From Streptomyces sp. ITFR-16 (GTDB lineage: Bacteria > Actinomycetota > Actinomycetes > Streptomycetales > Streptomycetaceae): a stretch of 64,000 nt of DNA. The notes under the pieces are model-generated. The model made no database searches and was not told the origin of the DNA. It saw only the letters and a list, made by a program, of their open reading frames with translations. Both the position numbers and the translations under genes were made by a program. The DNA is taken from positions 4,774,001-4,838,000 of the forward strand of contig NZ_CP134609.1 in NCBI RefSeq assembly GCF_031844705.1, in the 5' to 3' direction. This document shows, one piece after another, positions 1 to 7,523 of the stretch (its first letter is position 1; each line of letters opens with the position of its first letter).

Positions 1-58
1 CGGCACGGGCAAGGAAGTCGTGCACGTCGGAAGCGGGTTGCCAGGTATCGGGGTGCAT
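1..58 (-). CDS. 5' end of a probable GNAT-type acetyltransferase (partial)
   Basis: Only the first 19 codons lie in the window; the gene runs off the left edge. Reading leftward, an ATG follows a clear GGGAGG ribosome-binding site (about 10 bases upstream), and the peptide begins MHPDTWQPASDVHDFLAR. From memory this resembles the N-terminus of Streptomyces GNAT-family acetyltransferases, but 19 residues cannot prove a family. No promoter was identified. Function is therefore a weak inference; the start and strand are better supported. Confidence 0.4.
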   Translation of the reverse strand, partial: MHPDTWQPASDVHDFLARA

Positions 59-481
59 GGCTCATCCTCCCGCAGGGGGGCGGGCCTGTGCCTGGGGTTT
101 TATCGGCGGGTCCGGGCGAGGCGACGCCAGGTAACACCCTTGACGCAGTAGGTCAATTGGGTGATGCGCATATCAGTCCGACCGGTATGGTTGTGGCGAG
201 CGTGGTGCAAGGCAGCACCGTGACGTATGGGACCAGGAACAGTCCTGGGGGTCTCGGAACCAAGGCAGTTGGCGGATTCGAGACTGTTGCTGACGCGGAT
301 GGCACCTCCCCATGAGGTCTGATTCCGGGTTGATGCGGCAACCGCTTCCGGAGCTGTCCGCGTACGACGTGGTGCGTGGAGCAGAGCACCCCACGCCCGC
401 CTCCCCCTCGTGCGGGGTGCGGAAGGGACCCTGGCAATGGTGTCGGGAAAACCCCGAGTGTGCTCGCGGAGTTGAACGCCG
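59..481. other. non-coding stretch between divergent genes
   Basis: About 420 bases with no convincing gene. Short open frames exist on both strands, but they lack ribosome-binding sites and the usual G/C-rich third codon positions. Base composition is visibly less GC-rich than the flanks, as expected for promoters of the leftward partial gene and the rightward DUF3800 gene. It could also contain the distal edge of an element inserted at the tRNA-Arg gene to the right, but no clear copy of the tRNA end was found here. Confidence 0.5.
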
Positions 482-1174
482 ATGGCCGCTGAGATCAGTG
501 CTGCCCCCTTGCGCCTCTACTTCGTCGATGACGGAGGCGACGCCCGTACCACTGCCTGTTTCGCCTCCTTAGGAGTCGACCTGGGGCATGTTCACGTAGC
601 CGAGCAGCGATGGCGGGACTTCCGCGCCGAGCTGCACGCGGATGCCCGGCTGGAGATCCCGGCAGATTCCTCTCTGCACGCAGTGGACCTCGTCGGCGCT
701 CGTGGCCGACACGTGCATCGCTCCCGCAGTACTGATCGCGCCACGCACCGGCAGCACTGCCAGGAGGTCATCCTGCGTGGGCTGCGGACCATCGCCTCGA
801 TGCCGGGGGCGCGCGTGCGCGCCGTCTACCGGGAGACCGACGACTACGGGCGCGACCGGCCCGCGCTCTACTCCGCCCTGCTCCATCAGCTCAACCGCGA
901 GCTGGCCGCGTCCGGCACCCATGGTGTGGTCATCGTCGACGGCGACGGTACGGAGAGCGCCCTGCGGCAGGCCCACCGGGCCCTCCCCGACGAGGGGCGC
1001 CACATCATCGGTGACCCGGTGTTCCGGCCGGCCCGGGAGCTCCATCTGCTGCAGGCGGCCGACATGCTGGCGTACTCGTCCTACCAGTCCATCGCCAAGA
1101 GCGCGTCCCGCGCCTTCATGTGGCACTGGTTCGGCTCCACGCTTCCCGGTGCCCACGGTCCGAGCGCTCTGTGA
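482..1174 (+). CDS. DUF3800 domain-containing protein
   Basis: The 230-residue product has the hallmarks of the DUF3800 family: an acidic N-terminal motif FVDDGG (about residues 14-19), a central beta-strand/aspartate motif VVIVDGDG (about 150-157) and the C-terminal signature LLQAADMLAY with an invariant Asp (about residue 194). The family has an RNase H-like fold and is often found in defence or mobile contexts; its biochemical role is not settled. The ATG start is preceded by a weak GGAG. A strong hairpin lies 38 bases after the stop, so it is probably transcribed separately from the long gene that follows, although the two look like a pair. No membrane segment or signal peptide is seen. 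Confidence 0.75.
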   Translation: MAAEISAAPLRLYFVDDGGDARTTACFASLGVDLGHVHVAEQRWRDFRAELHADARLEIPADSSLHAVDLVGARGRHVHRSRSTDRATHRQHCQEVILRGLRTIASMPGARVRAVYRETDDYGRDRPALYSALLHQLNRELAASGTHGVVIVDGDGTESALRQAHRALPDEGRHIIGDPVFRPARELHLLQAADMLAYSSYQSIAKSASRAFMWHWFGSTLPGAHGPSAL

Positions 1175-1211
1175 GCGCCGCCCGCAGCGAGTGCCGCAGC
1201 CGGAAAAAGGA

Positions 1212-1239
1212 CTGGGCCCCGGACGAATCCGGGGCCCAG
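1212..1239 (+). terminator. perfect 12-bp hairpin after the DUF3800 gene
   Basis: Arms CTGGGCCCCGGA and TCCGGGGCCCAG enclose a CGAA tetraloop. There is no long T-tract, which is normal for Streptomyces terminators. It sits between the DUF3800 gene and the 750-residue gene, and may attenuate rather than abolish read-through. Confidence 0.7.
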
Positions 1240-1321
1240 CCGGGCCGGACCTGAACCCGAACGATGCGGGCCAGGACCGCACATCCAGTCTTCCACATCA
1301 ACCACCTTGAGGAGGGGCTCG

Positions 1322-3574
1322 ATGTCCGCATATACGGCTGACGAACCCATCACCGTCGAATGGGGCAAGCAGCAGATCGAGGTGTCCACAGTCGATCAGG
1401 TGCCCGACGCATCCGACGTGGACGAACGGAACAAGCTGGTCAAGGCGGGCATGAGGTCTCCGCTGGTCGCGCTGCCCGAGGACGCCTGGCACGCGGTGGC
1501 GCGAGCAGCCGTCACGCCGGAGACGGTGGCGCTGCAACTCCGTGAGTCCAAGGACGCCAGGGCGAGCCTCCTCCTGGAGGAGCATGTGGACGGGGCCACG
1601 CTGCGGTCGGTCCACAGCCGGGTCTGGCTGTCCGAGCTGTTTCCCGCGATCCAGCCGCGCACGGGCCAGGAGATTCTGGCCGTGGACGACCCGCAGGTCA
1701 CGGGCATGGCCGAGAACGGCAAGCCGCAGGCGATTCTGCGCTACCGCTACGAATCGCTTCAACATCTGAAGCGGCACGTCCAGCAGACCATTTCGACAAC
1801 GCTGTACCGCAATTCCTATGCGGAGTCGATCCTTGCCCGGCGGGTGACGCGCGCCCTGATCGTGCACCCGGTCATCTACGAATTCGACGACGGCGGCGAG
1901 CCGGTGTGCGCATTGGTCGCCCGCGACGGAATTACGCGACTCGCCAGCGCCTGGAAGGTGTTGGCGGGGCCGGACAGCGATCCGGAGCAGGTGGCCGCCC
2001 TGGCTGTGGAAGCGCTCCTGGCCCAATACCAGCAGAGTGCGAATGAGCCGCCCAAACCCCTCACCCAGCGCATGGCACTGGGGCGTCAGGCACGCCGCAA
2101 GGCTCTGCGCGACGAATTCGCCAGAGAGATGGCGAAGGCGGGCGCAGACAAGCAGCCGTCCCTGCGCGCCATCCAGATCGCTCAGTCCCATGTCGTGCCG
2201 GCGCATATAACGGTCGGTGCCCAGGTGCACGAGCGGACGGCATTGAACGCCGAGGATCTCTTCGACGACGCCCTGCGTTCCATCCTCGCCTCGGTCCATG
2301 TCGAGTTCAAGCCGTGGGACACGGCCGCACAGAACGTCGAGGTGGCGGGCCGCGCCCTCAAACGCGTCCTGCACGGCGGTACGGGAAGCGGCGCGGGGAA
2401 GGACGGACTGCACGCGGTGTACGAACTGGCCGTCGGGCTCCGTGCCGCGTCGGACACCCCGCACGTCTACGGGGACCAGAGCATCCCGGGCACCGGCCTG
2501 TGGCGGGCGGTCCAGCTCCTGCACACGCTCACCCGGCCGAACATCTTCGAGGAACTGCGGACCCGGGCGAAGGAGATCAAGGGCGATCGCCGCATGACCG
2601 ACAAGGGCTACGCCGGCCTGCTCGGCCCCATCGTCGACCACCCCTGGCGGTCCACCAAGAAGGCCGCCGCCCAGCAGGCGCGCAACGCGTGGAGCAACGG
2701 GGGCGTCCTGTTCAAGGAGGTCCTGGAGGACGGGTGGGCCCCGACGGTGACGGAGGACTTCCGTACGTTGGTCGAGCCGGCGCTCAAGGGCAACCGCGAT
2801 GCCCGCCTCACCCTTGCCCTGGCAGGCGGCACGGCCCTGATCGCCGACAAGCTGCTGACCAGGAACGTCGGTTCGTCGGTGGGCATGACCCGGGCACCCG
2901 GAAAGGTCCCCTTCCGTTCCGACGTGCACAAGATCGTCGAAGGCCTGGCCCGGGAGGGCAACGAGATCGGCCTACGGACTCTGGCATGGGCGGCACAGCG
3001 CTTCGAGGACGACAGGCTGCCCAGGAACTCGGGGACGAGGCAGCAGCTCGGCCTGCCCTACGACCAGGACACCGAGAAGCAGGGGGACTACCAGCACTCG
3101 GTGGTGGACCTGCAGGCGTCGGACCACATCCTTGTGGCCGAGGGTGAGCCGGTCATGCTGCTGGAGTGGGACGTCGTCGTCGCCTCGGACCCGGCTCGCG
3201 CACGCCAGACGCTCGGACCGGCCCAGGACGCGGAGCAGGACGACGAGACCGCGGAGCCCGACGGAACGGCGGTCGCGCCCTCGCCATGGCCGGAGGGAAC
3301 CGAGAACGTCGAAGACTCTTCGCAGACGGCTTCGGACGTGGAAGTGCCGGTGGAGCAGCAGATCCGGGACAGGCGCCGCACGCTCAACAACTGCCTGGCG
3401 GACGCCAGGGCACACGTCGACGCACTGGCGGAGCTGGGCCAGACCGTCACGTTCCCACCCCTGCTCGGACCGGCCGAGGACTGGAAAACTTTGCGCGACA
3501 TCGCCCTCCACGTCCTGAACACGATCCAGAACCACAAGGCCGACTACGCAGACGAGGAACAGATCGAGGAGTGA
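1322..3574 (+). CDS. unrecognised 750-residue protein, possible ParB-like N-terminal part
   Basis: The ATG follows GAGGAGGGG by four bases, which decides this start over one 15 bases upstream. I do not recognise the family. Visible features: residues about 140-215 read like a ParB/Srx-type region, ending in ARDGITRLASAW (compare the ParB box DGxRRxxAA); a glycine-rich GGTGSGAGKDG segment at about 351-361 resembles a P-loop but lacks the Ser/Thr after Lys; the C-terminal quarter (about 630-700) is acidic, rich in Glu, Asp and Pro and probably disordered, followed by a short alpha-helical tail. There are no membrane segments. Some codons, for example AAT, ATT and ATA in the central part, are less GC-rich than in neighbouring genes, hinting at transfer. 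Its partner is the DUF3800 gene upstream; a tRNA gene bounds the pair on the right. Confidence 0.7.
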   Translation: MSAYTADEPITVEWGKQQIEVSTVDQVPDASDVDERNKLVKAGMRSPLVALPEDAWHAVARAAVTPETVALQLRESKDARASLLLEEHVDGATLRSVHSRVWLSELFPAIQPRTGQEILAVDDPQVTGMAENGKPQAILRYRYESLQHLKRHVQQTISTTLYRNSYAESILARRVTRALIVHPVIYEFDDGGEPVCALVARDGITRLASAWKVLAGPDSDPEQVAALAVEALLAQYQQSANEPPKPLTQRMALGRQARRKALRDEFAREMAKAGADKQPSLRAIQIAQSHVVPAHITVGAQVHERTALNAEDLFDDALRSILASVHVEFKPWDTAAQNVEVAGRALKRVLHGGTGSGAGKDGLHAVYELAVGLRAASDTPHVYGDQSIPGTGLWRAVQLLHTLTRPNIFEELRTRAKEIKGDRRMTDKGYAGLLGPIVDHPWRSTKKAAAQQARNAWSNGGVLFKEVLEDGWAPTVTEDFRTLVEPALKGNRDARLTLALAGGTALIADKLLTRNVGSSVGMTRAPGKVPFRSDVHKIVEGLAREGNEIGLRTLAWAAQRFEDDRLPRNSGTRQQLGLPYDQDTEKQGDYQHSVVDLQASDHILVAEGEPVMLLEWDVVVASDPARARQTLGPAQDAEQDDETAEPDGTAVAPSPWPEGTENVEDSSQTASDVEVPVEQQIRDRRRTLNNCLADARAHVDALAELGQTVTFPPLLGPAEDWKTLRDIALHVLNTIQNHKADYADEEQIEE

Positions 3575-3620
3575 GGGGCGGGGCGCATTCCGCTGCCGCC
3601 AGTGCCCTGAGGGGACCCCG

Positions 3621-3647
3621 GACCCCGGACCGGGACGGTCCGGGGTC
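3621..3647 (+). terminator. 11-bp hairpin terminator after the 750-residue gene
   Basis: Perfect arms GACCCCGGACC and GGTCCGGGGTC with a five-base loop, 46 bases after the stop codon and 10 bases from the 3' end of the oppositely oriented tRNA gene. It could serve both directions. Confidence 0.75.
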
Positions 3648-3657
3648 TATCCGTATG

Positions 3658-3730
3658 TGCCCCCGGCAGGATTCGAACCTGCGACACCCGCTTTAGGAGA
3701 GCGGTGCTCTATCCCCTGAGCTACGAAGGC
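3658..3730 (-). tRNA. tRNA-Arg (anticodon CCT)
   Basis: Read on the minus strand, the 73 bases fold as a cloverleaf: acceptor GCCTTCG paired with CGGGGGC (two G-T pairs), D-arm, anticodon stem CCGCT/AGCGG around the loop CTCCTAA, and T-arm GCAGG-TTCGAAT-CCTGC. The anticodon CCT reads AGG codons, which are rare in this genome class. CCA is not encoded. Its 3' end faces the DUF3800/750-residue module, the orientation in which tRNA-targeted integrative elements insert. Confidence 0.95.
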
Positions 3731-3876
3731 CCGGGCTTGGAGGTTTCCTTCAAGCCCGCTGGTCGGGCCAGGCGTACTGGCGACCGACCAGTGACAGCCT
3801 AGCGGATGTGCGTCGGGGGAGGGCTTCCCCGTGGGGGGAACGGGCACGGGTCGGTGGGCGGGGGAATGCTCGGACC

Positions 3877-4119
3877 GTGATCCGGCAGCGGGGTGTGCGG
3901 CCGGGGATCGTCCGCAGGGCGGCGGAGTTGCGGGGGGCCACCGGGCCGGTGGATCAGGGCTACCGGAGTGCCGTGGAGGCCGTACGGCGGGGATGGGTGC
4001 CGTTGGAGCTGGAGTTGGGGGATTTGCGGGGGCTGATGGAGCTGGGGAGGCCCGGTGGGCGCGGGACGGCGTTGCTTGTCGCCCTGCGCCGGCTGGGGGC
4101 GTCCGGCGTGATCGTCTGA
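3877..4119 (+). CDS. small hypothetical protein
   Basis: An 80-codon frame beginning with GTG (MIRQRGVRPGIVRRAAEL...) has third codon positions that are almost all G or C, so it looks coding rather than a shadow. An in-frame ATG 69 bases upstream is an alternative start but adds residues of less convincing composition. The product is basic at the N-terminus, has a central acidic helix and ends in GVIV. There is no recognised family and no signal peptide. It stands alone, upstream of the acyl-CoA ligase. Moderate confidence only. Confidence 0.45.
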   Translation: MIRQRGVRPGIVRRAAELRGATGPVDQGYRSAVEAVRRGWVPLELELGDLRGLMELGRPGGRGTALLVALRRLGASGVIV

Positions 4120-4238
4120 AGGGCGCCGGGGGTGGTGCCGCCCCGCGGTGGCGGCGGCCCGGGTGACGCGCCTTGACGGGTTCCGGGTGCGGGCATAGCG
4201 TCGCGAGCGCCCTGAGCGATCGCTTGGAAAGGCTGTTC

Positions 4239-5975
4239 GTGCCCCATTCCGACACCGACGCCGCCGACCCCCTCGCCCGCATCGAGGCCCTGCTCACCGC
4301 TTCCGGTGGGCCGTTCGCCGTCGTGCGGGGTGAGGACGGGCGGCTCGTGTACGCCGACGGGCCCCGGACGCTCGTCGAGTTCGTCGAGACCACCTGGGCC
4401 TTCGGCGAACGGCCGTTCCTGATCGCCGGGGAGCGCACCTGGTCGTACGCCGAGTTCTTCGCCGCCGCCTCCGCCCTGGCGCGCCGGCTGAGCGAGACGT
4501 ACGGGCTGCGGCCGGGGGAGCGGGCCGTGGTCGCGATGCGCAATCACCCGGAGTGGCAGATCGCGTTCTGGGCCGCCCAGCTGGCCGGGCTCGTCGCCGT
4601 ACCGCTGAACGCCTGGTGGACCGAGGACGAGTTCACGTACGCCCTCGACGACTCCTCGCCCCGGGTGCTCCTGGTCGACGGGGAGCGGCTGCCGCTCGTC
4701 TCCGGGTGGGCGAGCAGGGCCGGGGCGCGCGTGGTCGTCTTCCATGAGGAACACGACGAGCACGAGGAAGAGGGCGAGCGGGGGGAGGCGGACGGGCGGG
4801 TGGAGCGGTACGCGGATCTGCCCGCGCCCGACCGCTACGCCGCCCCGCCCGCCCTGGACGTCCGGCCCGAGGACGACGCCACGATCATCTACACCTCCGG
4901 CACCACCGGCCGGCCCAAGGGCGCCGTTGCCACGCACCTCGCGCAGGCGGGCGCCGCGCGCAACCCCGGGTTCCACGCCGCCGCCTCCGCGCTCGCGCGC
5001 GGGGACCTTCCGGGGCAGGGGCCCACGCCCGTCACGCTGCTGACCTTCCCGTTCTTCCACGTCGCCGCGTTCACCGGCCTGTACTCCGTGATGTCCGCCG
5101 GCGGCGCCCTCGTCCTGATGCGCAAGTGGGACGCGGACGAGGCGCTCCGGCTCATCCGCGAGCACGGCGTCACGCACTACGCCGGGGTGCCGGCCACCGC
5201 GCTCCAGCTGCTCGACGCCGCCGCCCGGGCGGACGACGGGCTGGAGAGCCTGCGGATGCTCAACACGGGCGGGGCGGCCGCGCCGCCGGACCTGGTCGGC
5301 CGGCTCACCGCGCGGTACGGGGAGCGCATCGAGCCGCGCAACGGCTACGGGCTCACCGAGACCAGCGGCGGTGTCCTCGCCGGCTTCGGGGCCGGCTACC
5401 GGCGCGACCCGCGCAGTGTCGGGCGCCCCACCCCCACCACCGAGCTGCGGATCGCCGGGCCGGACGGCGAGGAGCTGCCCGACGGGCAGACCGGTGAGCT
5501 GTGGCTGCGCGGCCAGGCGCTCGCCCGGGGCTACTGGGGCGACGGGGAGGCGACCGCGCGGGCGTTCGCCGGCGGCTGGTTCCGTACCGGGGATCTGGCC
5601 GTGGTCCGGGACGGGCGGGTCAGTGAGGTCGACCGGATCAAGGACCTGGTGATCCGGGGCGGCGAGAACGTGTACTGCGTCGAGGTCGAGGGCGTGCTGC
5701 ACGACCACCCGGACGTCGAGGACGCGGCGGTCCTCGGGGTCGCCCATCCGGTGCTGGGCGAGGAGGTCGCCGCGGTGGTGCGGCTGCGCCCCGGCGCCGC
5801 CGTCACCGTGGACGAGCTGCGGGCGCACGTCGGGCGGAGCCTGGCCGCGTTCAAGGTCCCGGCCCATGTGCTGGTGTCCGGCGGGCCGCTGCCCCGCAAC
5901 GCCACGGGCAAGATCCTCAAGCACGAGCTGCGCGGGTCCGTGGAGAGCGAGGTGCGGGCGGTCAGGGGCGGGTGA
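4239..5975 (+). CDS. AMP-forming acyl-CoA synthetase (ANL superfamily)
   Basis: The enzyme would activate a carboxylic acid with ATP to the acyl-adenylate and then to the CoA thioester. Motifs of the ANL superfamily are present: the phosphate-binding loop YTSGTTGRPKG (about residues 218-228), GYGLTE (about 369-374), the hinge TGDL, the RGGEN segment, and the C-terminal catalytic lysine in NATGKILK. The GTG start is chosen because GGAAAGG lies seven bases before it; an upstream TTG lacks this. An unusual Glu/His-rich insert (residues about 170-185) is discussed separately. The substrate cannot be read from sequence. The gene ends 14 bases inside the convergent protease gene. Confidence 0.85.
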   Translation: MPHSDTDAADPLARIEALLTASGGPFAVVRGEDGRLVYADGPRTLVEFVETTWAFGERPFLIAGERTWSYAEFFAAASALARRLSETYGLRPGERAVVAMRNHPEWQIAFWAAQLAGLVAVPLNAWWTEDEFTYALDDSSPRVLLVDGERLPLVSGWASRAGARVVVFHEEHDEHEEEGERGEADGRVERYADLPAPDRYAAPPALDVRPEDDATIIYTSGTTGRPKGAVATHLAQAGAARNPGFHAAASALARGDLPGQGPTPVTLLTFPFFHVAAFTGLYSVMSAGGALVLMRKWDADEALRLIREHGVTHYAGVPATALQLLDAAARADDGLESLRMLNTGGAAAPPDLVGRLTARYGERIEPRNGYGLTETSGGVLAGFGAGYRRDPRSVGRPTPTTELRIAGPDGEELPDGQTGELWLRGQALARGYWGDGEATARAFAGGWFRTGDLAVVRDGRVSEVDRIKDLVIRGGENVYCVEVEGVLHDHPDVEDAAVLGVAHPVLGEEVAAVVRLRPGAAVTVDELRAHVGRSLAAFKVPAHVLVSGGPLPRNATGKILKHELRGSVESEVRAVRGG

Positions 5976-7239
5976 CCTCGACGCGGTAGTTGTCCTCGGC
6001 GTCCTTGCCGAGCACCGCGATCCGGATCCCGTTGGCCCGGTCCGTGAAGGTCTGGCCGGGCTGGAACGTCGCGTCGGAGAGCTCCGCGTGCACATTGGGC
6101 AGACGGGTGCAGCCGGCGCTGTCCTTGGTGCTGTCCACCACGGACACCGGGCCCTGGCCGGTGTCCACGTCGGAGCTGACCTTGTAGATCAGCACACCGG
6201 GCCGGCAGACGGCCTGGTCGTTGCCGGACTGGGTCCGTACCTCCACCGCATAGCCCGACTCGGCCGTCAGCGGGACGAACGCGAGCTTCGTGCCGCCGTG
6301 GGTGGAGAGCGGTTCGAGGACGTGGTCGCTGGTGCCGGCGGCGGAGGCGCAGCTGATCTGGCTGTTGTCGAGCCAGCCGAGCTTCCACTTGTGCCAGCCC
6401 AGCAGGTCGTTGTTGGCCCCCCAGTCCTCGGACATGATGTCCCAGTGCCCGACCGAGCCGCCGCCCTCCATCGTGTAGAGGTCGGGCAGCCCGAAGGTGT
6501 GGCCGTTCTCGTGCGGCAGGACGCGGTAGCCGGTCTGGGCGTACGAGCCGGATCCGTCGTCCTGGCGGCTGTAGACGAAGGACGTGTTGGCGAGCGGCAC
6601 CCCGTCCGCGAACGGGGCGTCGGCGTTCCCCGAGAAGGTCACGGACAGGACGGTGTCCAGGGCGGACGGCCCGGCGTTCGGGGTGACCAGGATGTTGACC
6701 AGGTCGTACGCGCTGAAGTCCACCTTCGGATCGGCGGCGGCGACGATGTCCTGGACGAGGTGGCGGTAGCCGGGCTCGTACGGTGAGCCGCGCTCGATCC
6801 CGTACTCCGAGAACGGCAGCGGCATCCGCAGCCAGGACTTCACCGGGGCCTCGGGGACATAGGTGAGGCGGCCGTAGGAGCTGGTGCGGAACCAGTCGGT
6901 GGTCTGCGGGAAGAACTCCGCGAGCCGGTCCATGGCCGGCTCCGTTCCCGGCGCGTCCGGGAAGTCGATCATCAGGTTGAGGGCGTGGATCTGGCCGGTG
7001 GACCGGGAGTAGCCCGGCTGCGTCGGCATGCCCTCCGACATCTGAACTCCCATGGCCGTGGACATCCGACACGGGGCGAGCCCGGCCGCCCTGGTGGTGG
7101 ACACCGGGCCGGCGGAGGCCCGGCTGGGGAGCGGCAGGGTGCTGCTTGCCGAGGCCAGGGCTGCGATGAGCAGGGCCGATGCCGCGCCGAGGGCGACCGG
7201 ATGACGGTGCTTGCCTATGCGGTGGCGGGGCTGCTGCAT
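5962..7239 (-). CDS. secreted M6-family metalloprotease domain protein
   Basis: A 425-residue precursor with an N-terminal export signal: positively charged n-region (QQPRHRIGKHRH), hydrophobic core (about residues 16-30) and a likely cleavage near ASA. The mature part carries the zincin motif HENGH (about 243-247) followed by TFGLPDLY, typical of the M6 (immune inhibitor A-like) peptidases, where the two His bind zinc and Glu is catalytic. The downstream MSEDWGANND segment fits the Met-turn region. The ATG at 7239 is preferred to a longer frame because it opens the signal peptide and has GAAGG upstream. The promoter region, shared with the divergent TetR gene, carries a Crp-like site. The 3' end overlaps the acyl-CoA ligase gene tail to tail by 14 bases. 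Confidence 0.85.
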   Translation of the reverse strand: MQQPRHRIGKHRHPVALGAASALLIAALASASSTLPLPSRASAGPVSTTRAAGLAPCRMSTAMGVQMSEGMPTQPGYSRSTGQIHALNLMIDFPDAPGTEPAMDRLAEFFPQTTDWFRTSSYGRLTYVPEAPVKSWLRMPLPFSEYGIERGSPYEPGYRHLVQDIVAAADPKVDFSAYDLVNILVTPNAGPSALDTVLSVTFSGNADAPFADGVPLANTSFVYSRQDDGSGSYAQTGYRVLPHENGHTFGLPDLYTMEGGGSVGHWDIMSEDWGANNDLLGWHKWKLGWLDNSQISCASAAGTSDHVLEPLSTHGGTKLAFVPLTAESGYAVEVRTQSGNDQAVCRPGVLIYKVSSDVDTGQGPVSVVDSTKDSAGCTRLPNVHAELSDATFQPGQTFTDRANGIRIAVLGKDAEDNYRVEVTRP

Positions 7240-7377
7240 AGAGGCGCCTTCGGGGCCGCGGCAGCCGGCCGACCCCGACTGCGCTCTGTCGATCAGCCTC
7301 GGTCGGGAGGGGGCACGCCGCGCGTTGGGTGCGCCGATCGGTGGGTTTTTCCGGCGGGAACAGGGACGCGATGCGTG

Positions 7378-7393
7378 TGTGACACAGGTCACA
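7378..7393. promoter_or_regulatory. Crp-like binding site
   Basis: TGTGAC-ACAG-GTCACA is a perfect palindrome that matches both the enterobacterial CRP core TGTGA-N6-TCACA and the GTG-N6-GNCAC pattern reported for Streptomyces Crp. It lies about 140 bases before the protease start and 130 before the TetR start, so it could serve either gene. Confidence 0.55.
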
Positions 7394-7410
7394 TTCGGGC
7401 GGGAAATAAC

Positions 7411-7427
7411 CGGGGATCCTTTCCCCG
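7411..7427. promoter_or_regulatory. inverted repeat, candidate TetR operator
   Basis: CGGGGA-N5-TCCCCG lies 97 bases upstream of the tetR start. A second short hairpin CCCCG-AAA-CGGGG follows at 7443-7455. Inverted repeats next to a tetR gene are commonly its autoregulatory operator; this is inference. Confidence 0.4.
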
Positions 7428-7523
7428 TTTGCACCGGTGTTCCCCCGAAACGGGGAGGCGGTCCCCGGTTCTCCGGACACCGTCGCCAGGACCTGGAAGA
7501 CCCGGAAGAGAAGGAGTGCCGCC

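Noticed and set aside
260..300. Possible attachment-site copy of the tRNA-Arg 3' end (GGATTCGA)
   Set aside because: Only about eight bases match the tRNA T-arm region, and the flanking bases do not align. Too short to claim an att repeat.
88..572. Two short plus-strand ORFs at 88-315 and 312-572
   Set aside because: No ribosome-binding sites and weak third-position bias. The second overlaps the real DUF3800 start in another frame.
2374..2406. Walker A ATP-binding motif in the 750-residue protein
   Set aside because: GGTGSGAGKDG lacks the Ser/Thr that coordinates Mg after Lys, and no Walker B is evident. Kept only as a weak resemblance.
1298..2929. Long antisense ORF (543 codons) opposite the 750-residue gene
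   Set aside because: A shadow frame caused by high GC: no ribosome-binding site, Arg/Gly/His-rich low-complexity translation, and the sense strand has the proper third-position bias. The same holds for other long antisense frames, for example 59224-62319 and 3960-6095.
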